DNA of 26,855 nt, taken from contig CAJMRP010000009.1 of NCBI GenBank assembly GCA_905215765.1, forward strand, positions 1-26,855, given 5' to 3'. The notes beneath the pieces are model-generated. The model saw nothing but the letters and a program-made list of their open reading frames with translations. It did not search any database and was not told the DNA's origin. Shown here piece after piece: positions 1 through 7,585 of this stretch (position 1 is the first letter of the stretch; each line of letters begins with the position of its first letter). The stretch is from an uncultured bacterium. GTDB taxonomy: Bacteria; Actinomycetota; Coriobacteriia; Coriobacteriales; Coriobacteriaceae. The translations under genes were made by a program, and so were the position numbers.

Positions 1-1
1 C

Positions 2-616
2 ATGGAGCGCGAGCACTTGGGCGTGCTCACGGGCTCTCCCATCACCGACATGCGCATCACGCTCACGGGTGGCCGCGCGCATGCCAAGCATACCGAGGGC
101 GGGGACTTTCGCCAGGCTACATACCGTGCCATTCGCCAGGGACTTATGGAGGCACGGGCGATGGGCGCCGCCGTGCTGCTGGAGCCGTGGTATCGCTTTG
201 AGCTCGACGTGCCAGGCGAGTGCGTGGGCCGTGCGCTTGCCGATCTTACGCGCATGGGTGCCGAATACGAACCTCCTGTGATGGCAGGGGAGCGCGCGAC
301 CCTCAGTGGGTGCGTTCCGGCGTCTGAGGTGCAGGATTACGCGCTGGAGGTGGCTGCCTACACGAGCGGTCGCGGACATCTGTACCTGGAGTTCGCCGGC
401 TATGCGGCTTGTCATGATGCCGAGCGCGTCATCGAGACTGCCGCCTATGAGCCAGAGGCCGATCTGCCCAACACGCCCGATTCGGTCTTTTGCTCTCACG
501 GCGCCGGTTACACGGTCAAATGGTGCGACGTCCCCGCCGCAGCGCACGTAAAGGTCGATCCCGCCACCTTTCGCCCCTGGCGAGCAGCAGACGCGGAGTT
601 TTTCGGCCACATGTAA
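2..616 (+). CDS. EF-G/Tet(M)-superfamily translation GTPase, C-terminal part (5' truncated by window)
   Basis: This is the last 204 codons of a ribosome-binding translation GTPase of the EF-G/Tet(M) superfamily; the G domain lies before the window. The visible part matches domain IV (an ITDMRITLTGGRAH stretch, then EGGDFRQATYRAIRQGL) and domain V (LLEPWYRFELDVP, then GRALADLTRMGAEYEP, as in EF-G domain V). It ends with an NTPDSVFCSHGAGYTVKW segment. Such proteins act on the ribosome and hydrolyse GTP. The ATG at position 2 is most likely an internal methionine, not the start, because the family is about 640-700 residues long. The C-terminal third does not resemble that of true Tet(M)/Tet(O), so I call the superfamily and not tetracycline resistance. 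The stop TAA at 614-616 touches a palindromic repeat that may act as its terminator. Confidence 0.8.
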   Translation: MEREHLGVLTGSPITDMRITLTGGRAHAKHTEGGDFRQATYRAIRQGLMEARAMGAAVLLEPWYRFELDVPGECVGRALADLTRMGAEYEPPVMAGERATLSGCVPASEVQDYALEVAAYTSGRGHLYLEFAGYAACHDAERVIETAAYEPEADLPNTPDSVFCSHGAGYTVKWCDVPAAAHVKVDPATFRPWRAADAEFFGHM

Positions 617-636
617 CAAAGGGACAGCCCCTTTGT
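616..636. repeat. Palindromic repeat, copy 1 (core caaagggacagcccctttg)
   Basis: An 8-bp perfect stem (616-623 with 629-636) encloses the loop acagc. The 20 bases 616-635 are identical to 4343-4362, and a third related copy lies at 5556-5598. It begins inside the stop codon of the translation GTPase, so it could terminate that transcript, but no T-run follows. The shared sequence, and not only shared structure, suggests a dispersed repeat family. Confidence 0.7.
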
Positions 637-645
637 CATATGCTA

Positions 646-676
646 TTGGTATAACTCGGTACAAGTTGGTATAACT
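646..676 (+). promoter_or_regulatory. Two direct repeats ttggtataact, 20 bp apart, upstream of the ATPase/UvrA2 operon
   Basis: The 11-mer ttggtataact occurs at 646-656 and again at 666-676, a period of exactly 20 bp (about two helical turns), 34-64 bp before the ATPase start codon. Each copy contains a TATAAC hexamer that could serve as a -10 element. The arrangement could be a promoter with a duplicated operator, which would let a dimeric regulator bind one face of the helix. The repeat is seen; its role is inferred. Confidence 0.4.
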
Positions 677-709
677 ATTACCGGGGTTTGCCAATCCGAG
701 GAGGCCGAC

Positions 710-1828
710 ATGAATCCAAATCCCTTTAAGCCCACGGCTGGCAAGCGGCCTCCGATACTCATCGGCCGCGAGTCGGTCATCGAAGATTTCGAGGAAGGAC
801 TCGATAACGGCGCCGGAGCGCCGGGCAGGCTCATGCTCATTACGGGAAACCGCGGCTGTGGCAAGACGGTTCTCCTGCGGGAACTGCAACGTCTCGCCAA
901 CGAGCGCGGATGGGCGGTTGTCTCCGATTCCGCCTCGCTTGGCTTATGCGACCGCTTGGCCGACGCGCTTCGCTCGAATAAGCCCGTTGTGACGTCAATG
1001 GAGTTCGGTCCGTCGTTTGGCCGGATGTCGGTCGAGGCGGCGCGGGCAAAGGGCGAAACGTTGCGAGGGCTGGTCAACGAGCGCCTCAAGAAGCTCGGTC
1101 CAGGCAAGGGCATACTGTTTGCGATTGACGAGGCGCAATCGGCGTCTATCGAGGAACTGGCGGCTCTTGCCGTTCTCTATCAGCAGGTGCTCGGAGACCA
1201 GGATGCTACGGGCTTGCCCGATAGCGAGCAGCGCGGCCTTGCGCTGGTGTTCGCCGGCTTACCCAGTATGGTTGACGATCTGCTCGAAGAGCCGAGCGTA
1301 ACGTTTTTACGGCGTGCCCAGCAGCGTACGTTGGGGGCGATATCCTTGCCCAAGGTGCGCGATTCGTATATCCAGACGGTCAAGGACGCTGGTCTTTACG
1401 TGGACGCGGGGACGGCGGACCTTGCGGCGCGCAAGAGCATGGGGCATCCCTATATGGTTCAGCTGGTGGGATATTACATGTGGCGCTCTGCCGTCCGGCG
1501 TGGCTCGCAGGTCATCGAAAGGCGCGATGTCGAGGATGGCCATGCGGATGCCGTCTCCGAGTTCTACGAAGCGGTCGACGCGCCCCTGTATTACGGGCTG
1601 CGCAGTCCACAGCGCCTCTTTATCGAGGCCATGGCGGTTGACGAGGGCAAACCGACGCGCATGGCGGATGTCATTGAGCGCTGCGATCGCACCCAGAGCT
1701 GGGCGAGTAAATATCGCGCAAGCCTGATTCGCGAGCGCGTCATCGGGGCTGCCGGATACGGTCTCGTCCGGTTTACCGTGCCCATGCTGGGCGAGTACAT
1801 CCGCGATCGAGTTTTATGGCATGAGTAG
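710..1828 (+). CDS. Orc1/Cdc6-like P-loop ATPase with C-terminal winged helix (paralog 1)
   Basis: This 372-residue protein is a P-loop ATPase of the AAA/STAND type. It has Walker A GNRGCGKT (residues 46-53), Walker B ILFAIDEAQ (135-143), a sensor-like ALVFAGLP (178-185), a FLRRAQQ motif (199-205) and a GHPYMVQLVGYYMW segment (245-258). A C-terminal region (about 298-365) looks like a winged helix with an SKYRASLIRERVIG recognition-helix pattern, so DNA binding is plausible. A strong ribosome site gaggagg (698-704) fixes the ATG at 710. The 3' end overlaps the UvrA2-like start by 8 bases (ATGAGTAG), implying translational coupling and a shared pathway. It is clearly paralogous to the protein at 4375-5475. 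The precise substrate is unknown; an Orc1/Cdc6-like or STAND-type DNA-linked switch is inference. Confidence 0.8.
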   Translation: MNPNPFKPTAGKRPPILIGRESVIEDFEEGLDNGAGAPGRLMLITGNRGCGKTVLLRELQRLANERGWAVVSDSASLGLCDRLADALRSNKPVVTSMEFGPSFGRMSVEAARAKGETLRGLVNERLKKLGPGKGILFAIDEAQSASIEELAALAVLYQQVLGDQDATGLPDSEQRGLALVFAGLPSMVDDLLEEPSVTFLRRAQQRTLGAISLPKVRDSYIQTVKDAGLYVDAGTADLAARKSMGHPYMVQLVGYYMWRSAVRRGSQVIERRDVEDGHADAVSEFYEAVDAPLYYGLRSPQRLFIEAMAVDEGKPTRMADVIERCDRTQSWASKYRASLIRERVIGAAGYGLVRFTVPMLGEYIRDRVLWHE

Positions 1829-4334
1829 GGTGATAAAGGTGACGGAACAGAAGATGAGCCCGCAGGCTATCGAGGTGCGTGGCGCGCGCGTGCACAACCT
1901 CAAAGACATCGATATCGATATTCCACTGGGAAGGCTTGTGGGCATTGCCGGCGTGTCGGGCTCGGGCAAGAGTTCGCTGGCGCTGGGGGTTCTTTATGCC
2001 GAGGGCTCGCGTCGCTATCTTGAGGCGCTCAGCACCTATACCCGCCGTCGTCTGACGCAGGCCGAACACGCCCAGGTGGACGAGGTTCTGCACGTGCCGG
2101 CGGCGCTCGCATTGCATCAACGCCCCAGCGTGCCGGGCGTGCGCTCGACCTTTGGTACCATGACCGAGCTCAACAACAGCCTGCGTCTGCTCTTTAGCCG
2201 TTGCGCCCATCACGTGTGCCCGCATTGCGGGGCGCGTGTGGAGCCGAGCCTTAACGTAGCTGCGGGCCTGTCGCTCACGTGTCCGACATGCGGCCGCGAG
2301 TTCTACGCCCCGAGCGCCGAAGACCTTGCCTTTAACAGCGGCGGCGCGTGCCCTACTTGCGGCGGCACCGGTGTCATGCGCGAGGTGGACGAAGCGAGCC
2401 TGGTGCCCGACGAGTCAAAGACCATCAACGAGGGCGCGGTGCTTCCCTGGGGCACGCTCATGTGGGATCTGATGAAGCAGGTGGCTGGCGAGATGGGCGT
2501 GCGCACCGATGTGCCGTTTAACCAGCTCACTCCTCAAGAGCGCGACATCGTGTTCCACGGCCCGGCGGTTAAGAAGCACATTCTCTACGTTCCCAAAAAT
2601 GGCGAGGGCGCCACGCCGCTCGACTTTACCTATTACAACGCCGTCTATACCGTCGAGAATGCGCTCGCCAAGGTCAAGGACGATAAGGGCTTAAAACGCG
2701 TTGCGCGCTTTCTGCGCGAGGGGCCATGCCGTGATTGCGGCGGCACGCGTCTTTCCGAGGCTGCGCGCCAGCCCCAGGTGCGTGGTGTCAATCTGGCGCA
2801 GGCCGCGGCCATGACGCTTGGTGATGCGATTGAGTGGGTGCGCGGGGTGCCCGCATCCTTGCCGACCGAGATGCAGCCCATGGCGACGGATATCTGCGAT
2901 TCGTTTTTGGGCGCGGCCCGTCGTCTGGTCGACCTGGGTCTCGATTACCTTTCACTCGACCGCGCCGGTGCCACGCTCTCCACGGGTGAACGCCAGCGCG
3001 TGCAGCTTGCTCGCGTGGTGCGCAATCGATCGACAGGCGTGCTTTATGTGCTGGACGAGCCTTCGATTGGCTTGCATCCTGCCAATGTCGACGGCCTGGT
3101 GGGCGTAATGCGCGATCTGGTGGATGACGGCAACACCGTAGTTGTTGTCGACCACGATACGCGTGTGCTGGCGGAAGCCGACTACCTGGTCGAGATGGGC
3201 CCCGTCGCCGGAGCAGGCGGCGGTAACGTGATCGCTGCCGGTACGGTAGACGAGGTCGAGCAATCGCAGAGCAGCCGCATCGCGCCGTTTTTGCGCTCAG
3301 AGCCCAAGCGCTTGCGTCCGCAGGTGACTGACGACGAAATGTTCGACCAGGGCCATATCCGTATGGCGACCAATGCTATCCACACCGTTAAACCGCTCGA
3401 AGTCGATATCCCGCGCGGCCGTCTCGTTGCGGTGACGGGCGTTTCGGGCTCGGGCAAGACGACGTTGGTGCTCGAGACGCTCATCCCGGCGCTCAAGGCT
3501 CGGGCAACTGGCGAGCGCCTGCCAAGCCATGTGCGCTGGGTCGACGCCGAGGGTATCGCACGCGCAAACCTGATTGACGCTACACCTATCGGCGCCAACG
3601 TGCGCTCGACGGTGGCGACCTATGCCGACATCCATGATGAGCTGCGCCGCGCCTTCGCCCGTACGTCCGAGGCTAAGGCAGCCGGCTACAAGGCGGGCGC
3701 CTTTAGCTACAACACCGGCGCCTTGCGCTGCCCTACGTGCGATGGCACGGGCTCTATATCGCTCGACGTGCAGTTTTTGCCCGATGTCGAGATCGTCTGC
3801 CCGGCATGTCGCGGTTCGCGCTACGCCGAGGCCGCCTCGCATATCCATCGCGAGGGCAAGGACGGGAGCCTGCTTACGTTGCCGCAGCTCATGGATATGA
3901 GTGTGGATGAGGCGCTCGACGCCACGGTGGGACTCAAGAAGGTTCAGACGCGTTTGCAGACCTTGCACGACCTGGGCCTGGGTTATCTCACGCTTGGCGA
4001 GCCCACGCCGGCGCTTTCGGGCGGTGAGGCACAGCGCCTTAAGCTCGCGAGCGAGATGAGCCGCGTGCAGGATGATGCCGTATTCGTGTTCGATGAGCCC
4101 ACGATTGGCCTGCATCCGCTCGATGTTCAGGTACTGCTGAGCGTGTTTGACGGCCTCGTTGCCAAGGGCGCCACAGTTGTCGTGATCGAGCATGACCTCG
4201 ACCTTATCCGTAACGCCGATTACGTGATCGACATGGGCCCGGGCGGTGGCGACGCGGGCGGGCAAATCGTCTGCGCCGGCACGCCGGGCGACATCGCTGC
4301 CTGCTCCAAGAGCATTACCGGCCGCTACCTATAG
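1821..4334 (+). CDS. UvrA2-like (class II UvrA) ABC ATPase lacking the UvrB-binding domain
   Basis: This 837-residue protein has the tandem ABC layout of UvrA. The first ATPase has Walker A GVSGSGKS (44-51), signature LSTGE (386-390) and Walker B with D412/E413. The second has GVSGSGKT (540-547), signature LSGGE (732-736) and D758/E759. Zinc-type pairs occur at C133/C136 with C154/C157, at C177/C180 and C303/C306, and at C637/C640 with C660/C663. Only about 80 residues separate the first Walker A from the first zinc pair, against about 220 in E. coli UvrA, so the UvrB-binding domain is missing. That is the hallmark of UvrA2/class II proteins, which are linked to DNA damage or intercalating-drug tolerance and not to canonical excision repair. 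The start overlaps the preceding ATPase gene; the ATG at 1854 is an alternative, since neither has a strong ribosome site. Confidence 0.88.
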   Translation: MSRVIKVTEQKMSPQAIEVRGARVHNLKDIDIDIPLGRLVGIAGVSGSGKSSLALGVLYAEGSRRYLEALSTYTRRRLTQAEHAQVDEVLHVPAALALHQRPSVPGVRSTFGTMTELNNSLRLLFSRCAHHVCPHCGARVEPSLNVAAGLSLTCPTCGREFYAPSAEDLAFNSGGACPTCGGTGVMREVDEASLVPDESKTINEGAVLPWGTLMWDLMKQVAGEMGVRTDVPFNQLTPQERDIVFHGPAVKKHILYVPKNGEGATPLDFTYYNAVYTVENALAKVKDDKGLKRVARFLREGPCRDCGGTRLSEAARQPQVRGVNLAQAAAMTLGDAIEWVRGVPASLPTEMQPMATDICDSFLGAARRLVDLGLDYLSLDRAGATLSTGERQRVQLARVVRNRSTGVLYVLDEPSIGLHPANVDGLVGVMRDLVDDGNTVVVVDHDTRVLAEADYLVEMGPVAGAGGGNVIAAGTVDEVEQSQSSRIAPFLRSEPKRLRPQVTDDEMFDQGHIRMATNAIHTVKPLEVDIPRGRLVAVTGVSGSGKTTLVLETLIPALKARATGERLPSHVRWVDAEGIARANLIDATPIGANVRSTVATYADIHDELRRAFARTSEAKAAGYKAGAFSYNTGALRCPTCDGTGSISLDVQFLPDVEIVCPACRGSRYAEAASHIHREGKDGSLLTLPQLMDMSVDEALDATVGLKKVQTRLQTLHDLGLGYLTLGEPTPALSGGEAQRLKLASEMSRVQDDAVFVFDEPTIGLHPLDVQVLLSVFDGLVAKGATVVVIEHDLDLIRNADYVIDMGPGGGDAGGQIVCAGTPGDIAACSKSITGRYL

Positions 4335-4335
4335 A

Positions 4336-4370
4336 CAATGCGACAAAGGGACAGCCCCTTTGCCTCATTG
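4336..4370. repeat. Palindromic repeat, copy 2, between convergent genes
   Basis: A 35-bp imperfect palindrome has outer arms caatg/cattg (4336-4340, 4366-4370) and the core caaagggacagcccctttg (4344-4362), with mismatches at 4341/4365 and 4343/4363. It fills the 40-bp gap between the UvrA2-like stop (4334) and the stop of the minus-strand ATPase (4375), where it can serve as a terminator for both. Its first 17 bases equal the reverse complement of 5578-5594. Confidence 0.75.
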
Positions 4371-4374
4371 ATGC

Positions 4375-5475
4375 CTATTTCACGCATTGAGCCGCGAGAT
4401 AGTCGCGGAAGAATGGCAATTCAAATGCGACGAGCCCCCGTCCTCGTTCCCCGATGATGCCGGCATCTATCATGCGACGTCGGTAGCGGGAGACCTGCTG
4501 CGGCGAACGCTTAAGGCGCTCGACAAGGTCAGCGGTGGTGGATTCTTCCTCGTCATCGAGCATGGCGATGAGGAATCGCTTGTCCTCTGCAGTGAGTTCC
4601 CGATAGGTTGCCGCGAGGATTCGGTCGTCCATCTCGTCGCGCGCGATTTTGATTCCCAGGTCAAAGTCGCGTGACGAGATTTCCTTCGAATCGCTTGTGA
4701 GATCCCAGGCACGGTAGCCTACGAGTTGCAATAGGAAGGGAAAACCAGAGATCGAGCGAACGGCTCTATCGATTCCCTCAGTATCTGCCAGGCGATCGTT
4801 TTCTTGGATTGTGCGAATCAAGGCCTCGCGTACGTCATAGTCGGCAATGCGACCCAGATGATATTGTTGGGCACGGCGAAGGAACGAGACCGTCTTGTGG
4901 TTCAGCAACGTCGAGACGTTATTGGGAAGTCCCGCCATGAGCAGGGCGACGCGTTTCCCATCGGTCACAAAGTGCTGATACGTCGCTGCGAGCTGAATCA
5001 TCTCGTCGAGTGTCGGGTCCACCTCGTCAACCGTGACGAGCAGACCGGTGCCCGCCTCGTTGAGCTGGTCGATGATGTCGCTCATGCGATAACGCCAGGT
5101 TGAGGCATCGTGAACGCGATTGACCTCGATGCTGCCGAGCGGTGCAATTCCGAGACCGGTGACTTCGAAGTTGTGAGACGGGTCGATGAGATGACCTGCG
5201 GCACGTTTCGCCCCGAACTCGATTTCCTCAAGCATTCCCGGGAGCGCGGTCGCCTTTACGGCTATCCAGCCGTGGGATTCCGCCCTCGTCGCGAGCGACG
5301 ACATGAGAGCGGTTTTACCGGTTCCACGCGCGCCTGAGAAGATCGAGGTCAATTCTGGGCGCCTACGCTGGCTCAAGAAGGCACGGTCCAAATCCCGAAT
5401 AATCTGTTGTCTGCCAGCGAGATGGGCAGGAACCTCACCAAAACTGGGGGTAAACGGGTTCTCGAGATATTTCAC
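4375..5475 (-). CDS. Orc1/Cdc6-like P-loop ATPase with C-terminal winged helix (paralog 2)
   Basis: This 366-residue protein has Walker A GARGTGKT (48-55), Walker B LLVTVDEVD (145-153), the sensor-like ALLMAGLP (177-184), FLRRAQQ (198-204) and a GFPFLLQLVGYRAW segment (244-257). The C-terminal part (about 294-362) is a winged-helix-like unit with SRYRRRMIDAGIIGERG. Motif order and spacing match the ATPase at 710-1828, so the two are paralogs, though clearly diverged. The start is GTG (5475-5473), supported by the ribosome site aaaggaga at 5488-5481 on the minus strand. It converges on the UvrA2-like gene and lies downstream of trmL, separated from it by a terminator. A DNA-associated or signalling role is inferred; no substrate can be named. 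Confidence 0.8.
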   Translation of the reverse strand: MKYLENPFTPSFGEVPAHLAGRQQIIRDLDRAFLSQRRRPELTSIFSGARGTGKTALMSSLATRAESHGWIAVKATALPGMLEEIEFGAKRAAGHLIDPSHNFEVTGLGIAPLGSIEVNRVHDASTWRYRMSDIIDQLNEAGTGLLVTVDEVDPTLDEMIQLAATYQHFVTDGKRVALLMAGLPNNVSTLLNHKTVSFLRRAQQYHLGRIADYDVREALIRTIQENDRLADTEGIDRAVRSISGFPFLLQLVGYRAWDLTSDSKEISSRDFDLGIKIARDEMDDRILAATYRELTAEDKRFLIAMLDDEEESTTADLVERLKRSPQQVSRYRRRMIDAGIIGERGRGLVAFELPFFRDYLAAQCVK

Positions 5476-5512
5476 AAGGCTCTCCTTTCACACCGCCGTT
5501 TAACTTCATTTT

Positions 5513-5541
5513 ATTCTAGTTAATTCTGATTAAAAGCAATG
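5513..5541 (-). promoter_or_regulatory. Possible promoter of the second ATPase gene (weak)
   Basis: The AT-rich stretch 5505-5540 stands out from its GC-rich surroundings. On the minus strand it holds a -10-like TAGAAT (5518-5513), about 40 bases before the GTG start, and a poor -35 candidate (TTGCTT, 5539-5534) 15 bp away. The base-composition shift is clear; the hexamers alone would not be convincing. Confidence 0.3.
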
Positions 5542-5555
5542 GTTCGTTATTCAGA

Positions 5556-5598
5556 GCATCAATGTGACAAATGAACAGTCCCTTTGTCGCATTGATGC
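5556..5598. repeat. Palindromic repeat, copy 3 (43 bp)
   Basis: The longest copy pairs 5556-5571 with 5583-5598 (gcatcaatg... with ...cattgatgc), with one G-T wobble and a few mismatches near the loop. On the minus strand it contains caatgcgacaaagggac, identical to 4336-4352. It lies between trmL (ending at 5672) and the second ATPase gene (starting at 5475), upstream of the latter. A simple terminator role is unlikely here, because trmL already has its own hairpin with a T-run at 5628-5664. Confidence 0.72.
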
Positions 5599-5627
5599 CA
5601 AAACCAATTTGTCAAGGGTTAGAGGGT

Positions 5628-5664
5628 TTAAAAATCTGCCATTTCTACCCCGTCCCCAAATGGC
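5628..5664 (-). terminator. Intrinsic terminator of trmL
   Basis: On the minus strand a 7-bp stem (gccattt/aaatggc, 5664-5658 with 5644-5638) with a 13-base loop is followed directly by agatttttaa. It lies 8 bases past the trmL stop codon. Confidence 0.6.
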
Positions 5665-5671
5665 TGGTTTG

Positions 5672-6271
5672 CTACATGCCGGCAAAGCCTGTTTGGCGCA
5701 GGGCTTCGTAGAGGACGATGGCGGCGCTGTTGGAGAGGTTGAGTGCGCTGATGCGGTAGTCGTCCGGGTTGACGAAGTTGCCGCAGATGTCCTGCTGAAG
5801 GATGGCCTCGTGGCTGTCCTCGGTATGCCCCAGCGATTCCTCGTGAGCTTCCCAAGCCTCGGCGTTATCGAGTGAGTCACAATCGCGCAGCATGGGGATG
5901 CGCTCGCAACGCTCAGGCGCCGCGGCAAGCAGCGGCTCGGGAATGCCCGAGCTCTCGCTGCCAAAGACTAAGTAGTCGCCGTCGCGGTAGGTGCTTTGCG
6001 CATAGGTGCGGCGCGCCTTTTTGGTCAGCAGATGCAGGCGCTCGTCGGCGGGGGAGAGGTCGTTGCGCGCAAGGAAATCCTCCCAGCTGGCATAGGTCGT
6101 CACGTCCAAGTTTTGCCAGTAGCCCAGACCGGCGCGACGTACCGTCTTGTCGTCGAGCGAAAAGCCCAGTGGCTCCACCAGATGCAGGCGGGTACCGGTA
6201 ATCACGCAGGTACGGCCGATATTGCCCGTATTGGCCGGAATCTCGGGCGCATACAGCACAATGTTGAACAT
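5672..6271 (-). CDS. trmL: tRNA (cytidine/uridine-2'-O-)-methyltransferase, TrmL/SPOUT family, with internal insertion
   Basis: TrmL methylates the 2'-O of the wobble nucleotide (position 34) of certain leucine tRNAs, using S-adenosylmethionine. The 199-residue product carries the SPOUT knot motifs: NTGNIGRTC (14-22), LVFGSESSGIPEPLL (101-115) and ALNLSNSAAIVLYEALRQ (176-193). I chose the ATG at 6271, not the in-frame ATG at 6304, because aaggagat precedes it at good spacing and the family starts with an MFNIVLY-like strand. Most TrmL proteins are about 150-165 residues. Here about 45 extra residues (roughly 128-174, from LRDCDSLDNAEAW to NFVNPDDYRI) separate RIPM from the LNLSNS motif, at the trefoil knot near the cofactor site. 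The fold and catalytic motifs look intact, so I expect an active enzyme. Confidence 0.88.
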   Translation of the reverse strand: MFNIVLYAPEIPANTGNIGRTCVITGTRLHLVEPLGFSLDDKTVRRAGLGYWQNLDVTTYASWEDFLARNDLSPADERLHLLTKKARRTYAQSTYRDGDYLVFGSESSGIPEPLLAAAPERCERIPMLRDCDSLDNAEAWEAHEESLGHTEDSHEAILQQDICGNFVNPDDYRISALNLSNSAAIVLYEALRQTGFAGM

Positions 6272-6292
6272 GGATCTCCTTGGATCGGAATG

Positions 6293-6329
6293 AAAAACCA
6301 CCACGAAGGGGACACCTTCGTGGTGGTTT
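6293..6329 (-). terminator. Strong intrinsic terminator of the cobW-family gene
   Basis: A 15-bp perfect stem (6295-6309 with 6315-6329) has the 5-base loop ggaca. Read on the minus strand it ends in gtttttcatt, so it has the usual T-run. It separates the CobW-type gene (ending at 6369) from trmL (starting at 6271). Confidence 0.85.
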
Positions 6330-6368
6330 GGCGGTTACGTAGGCGGAAAAATGTCCGCTTGGATAAAC

Positions 6369-7499
6369 CTAGGCGCGGTGCCAGTCGGTCAGGCAGGCAT
6401 CGAGGGAGGCGATGAGCGCATCCTTGTCCATGTGACGGCCGATGATGCACAGGCTCGTCATGCGGTCGCCCGTCTCGTCGTCCCAAATCTGCATGATCTC
6501 GGGGTTCTCGTCGATGATCTTCTGCTTCTCGCCTTCGGGCGCCGAGTCGACAAACAGGCCGTTCTCCATCAGGCGCATCTGGTGGCCGGCCTGCTCAAAC
6601 ATGTAGCACATGTCCGGATCGCCGGTCTGCCACAGCGGACCCTTGACGCGAATGACCTCGTCGGGCCACTCCTGCTCAACAAAATCGGTGAACTTCTGCA
6701 GGTCAAACGGCTTGCGGCGCGAGTACACAAAGGTCTCGATGTCGTACTCGAGCACCTCGGGGTCGTCGTGCTCCTCGGGATGCTCCATGGCCTCGATCCA
6801 GGCGGCGGAGTTGTAGGCGCGCATAAAGTCGAAGCGGTCGGTGTCGAGCAGCTCCTCCATGGGGACCTCGCCGTTTTGAGCCTCGACAATCACAGCGTCC
6901 TTCTGCAGGCTGCGCACGATGGCCTTAAGCTCGGCGATCTGCTCGGGCGTCACGGTATCGGTCTTGTTGAGGATGAGCGTGGAGCAGAACTCGATCTGCT
7001 GGATGAGCAGGCTCTCGATGTCGTCCTCGTCGATATCCTCGGCCAGTAGGTCGCGACCGCCGTTGAACTCGTCGTACATGCGGGCGCAGTCGACCACGGC
7101 CACGATGTTGTCGAGCGCGAGCTTAGGCTCGCCGCCCACCTTGGCCTCGTCGCAGAAGCTCGAGATGGTGTAGGCGATGGGGATGGGCTCGCAAATGCCC
7201 GAGGCCTCGATGATGATGTAATCGAAGTTGCCCGAATCGGCGATGCCCTGCAGCTGGTTGGCCAGGTCATCCGAAAGCGTGCAGCAGATGCAGCCGTTGG
7301 TGAGCGGGATGAGGTCGTCGGTCTCGGAAAGGCCGCCGTCGGCGATAAGGCTGGCGTCCACATTGATCTCGCCGATATCGTTGACGATCACGGCGGCGCG
7401 GATACCGCCGTCGTTAGCGAGGATGTGGTTGAGCAGCGTGGTCTTGCCGGCACCGAGGTATCCGGTAAGCATGATGATCTTCACGGGTTTGTTGGGCAT
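6369..7499 (-). CDS. CobW/COG0523-family metal-chaperone GTPase
   Basis: This 376-residue G3E GTPase of the CobW/COG0523 family probably inserts or delivers a metal ion to a target protein in the cytoplasm. It shows Walker A GYLGAGKTT (13-21), the metal-binding GCICC motif (69-73), an IIIEASGICEP switch region (95-105) and the base-specificity motif NKTD (178-181). A CobW C-terminal domain follows (about 260-370). The ATG at 7499 is preferred over 7520 because aaggaggg sits just before it. No long histidine-rich metal loop is visible, so the metal (zinc, cobalt or another) cannot be told. The gene stands alone with its own terminator. The promoter is not obvious in the 86 bases upstream, and I see no clear Zur-type palindrome or B12 riboswitch there. 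Confidence 0.87.
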   Translation of the reverse strand: MPNKPVKIIMLTGYLGAGKTTLLNHILANDGGIRAAVIVNDIGEINVDASLIADGGLSETDDLIPLTNGCICCTLSDDLANQLQGIADSGNFDYIIIEASGICEPIPIAYTISSFCDEAKVGGEPKLALDNIVAVVDCARMYDEFNGGRDLLAEDIDEDDIESLLIQQIEFCSTLILNKTDTVTPEQIAELKAIVRSLQKDAVIVEAQNGEVPMEELLDTDRFDFMRAYNSAAWIEAMEHPEEHDDPEVLEYDIETFVYSRRKPFDLQKFTDFVEQEWPDEVIRVKGPLWQTGDPDMCYMFEQAGHQMRLMENGLFVDSAPEGEKQKIIDENPEIMQIWDDETGDRMTSLCIIGRHMDKDALIASLDACLTDWHRA

Positions 7500-7585
7500 G
7501 TGCCCTCCTTTGTTAGACATGGCTTACAGTTGAATCTTATGCCAAACGCCTGCTCTTATACCCACGCGCCGGCAAATAACACAAG

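Noticed and set aside
2..616. Tetracycline-resistance protein (tetM/tetW-type)
   Set aside because: The fold is shared, but the visible C-terminal third does not look like that of Tet(M)/Tet(O), and the G domain is outside the window; only the superfamily is supportable.
3297..4265. Long minus-strand open frame (322 codons)
   Set aside because: It is antisense to the UvrA2-like gene, is rich in Arg/Ala/His as GC-rich shadow frames are, and has no motif or ribosome site.
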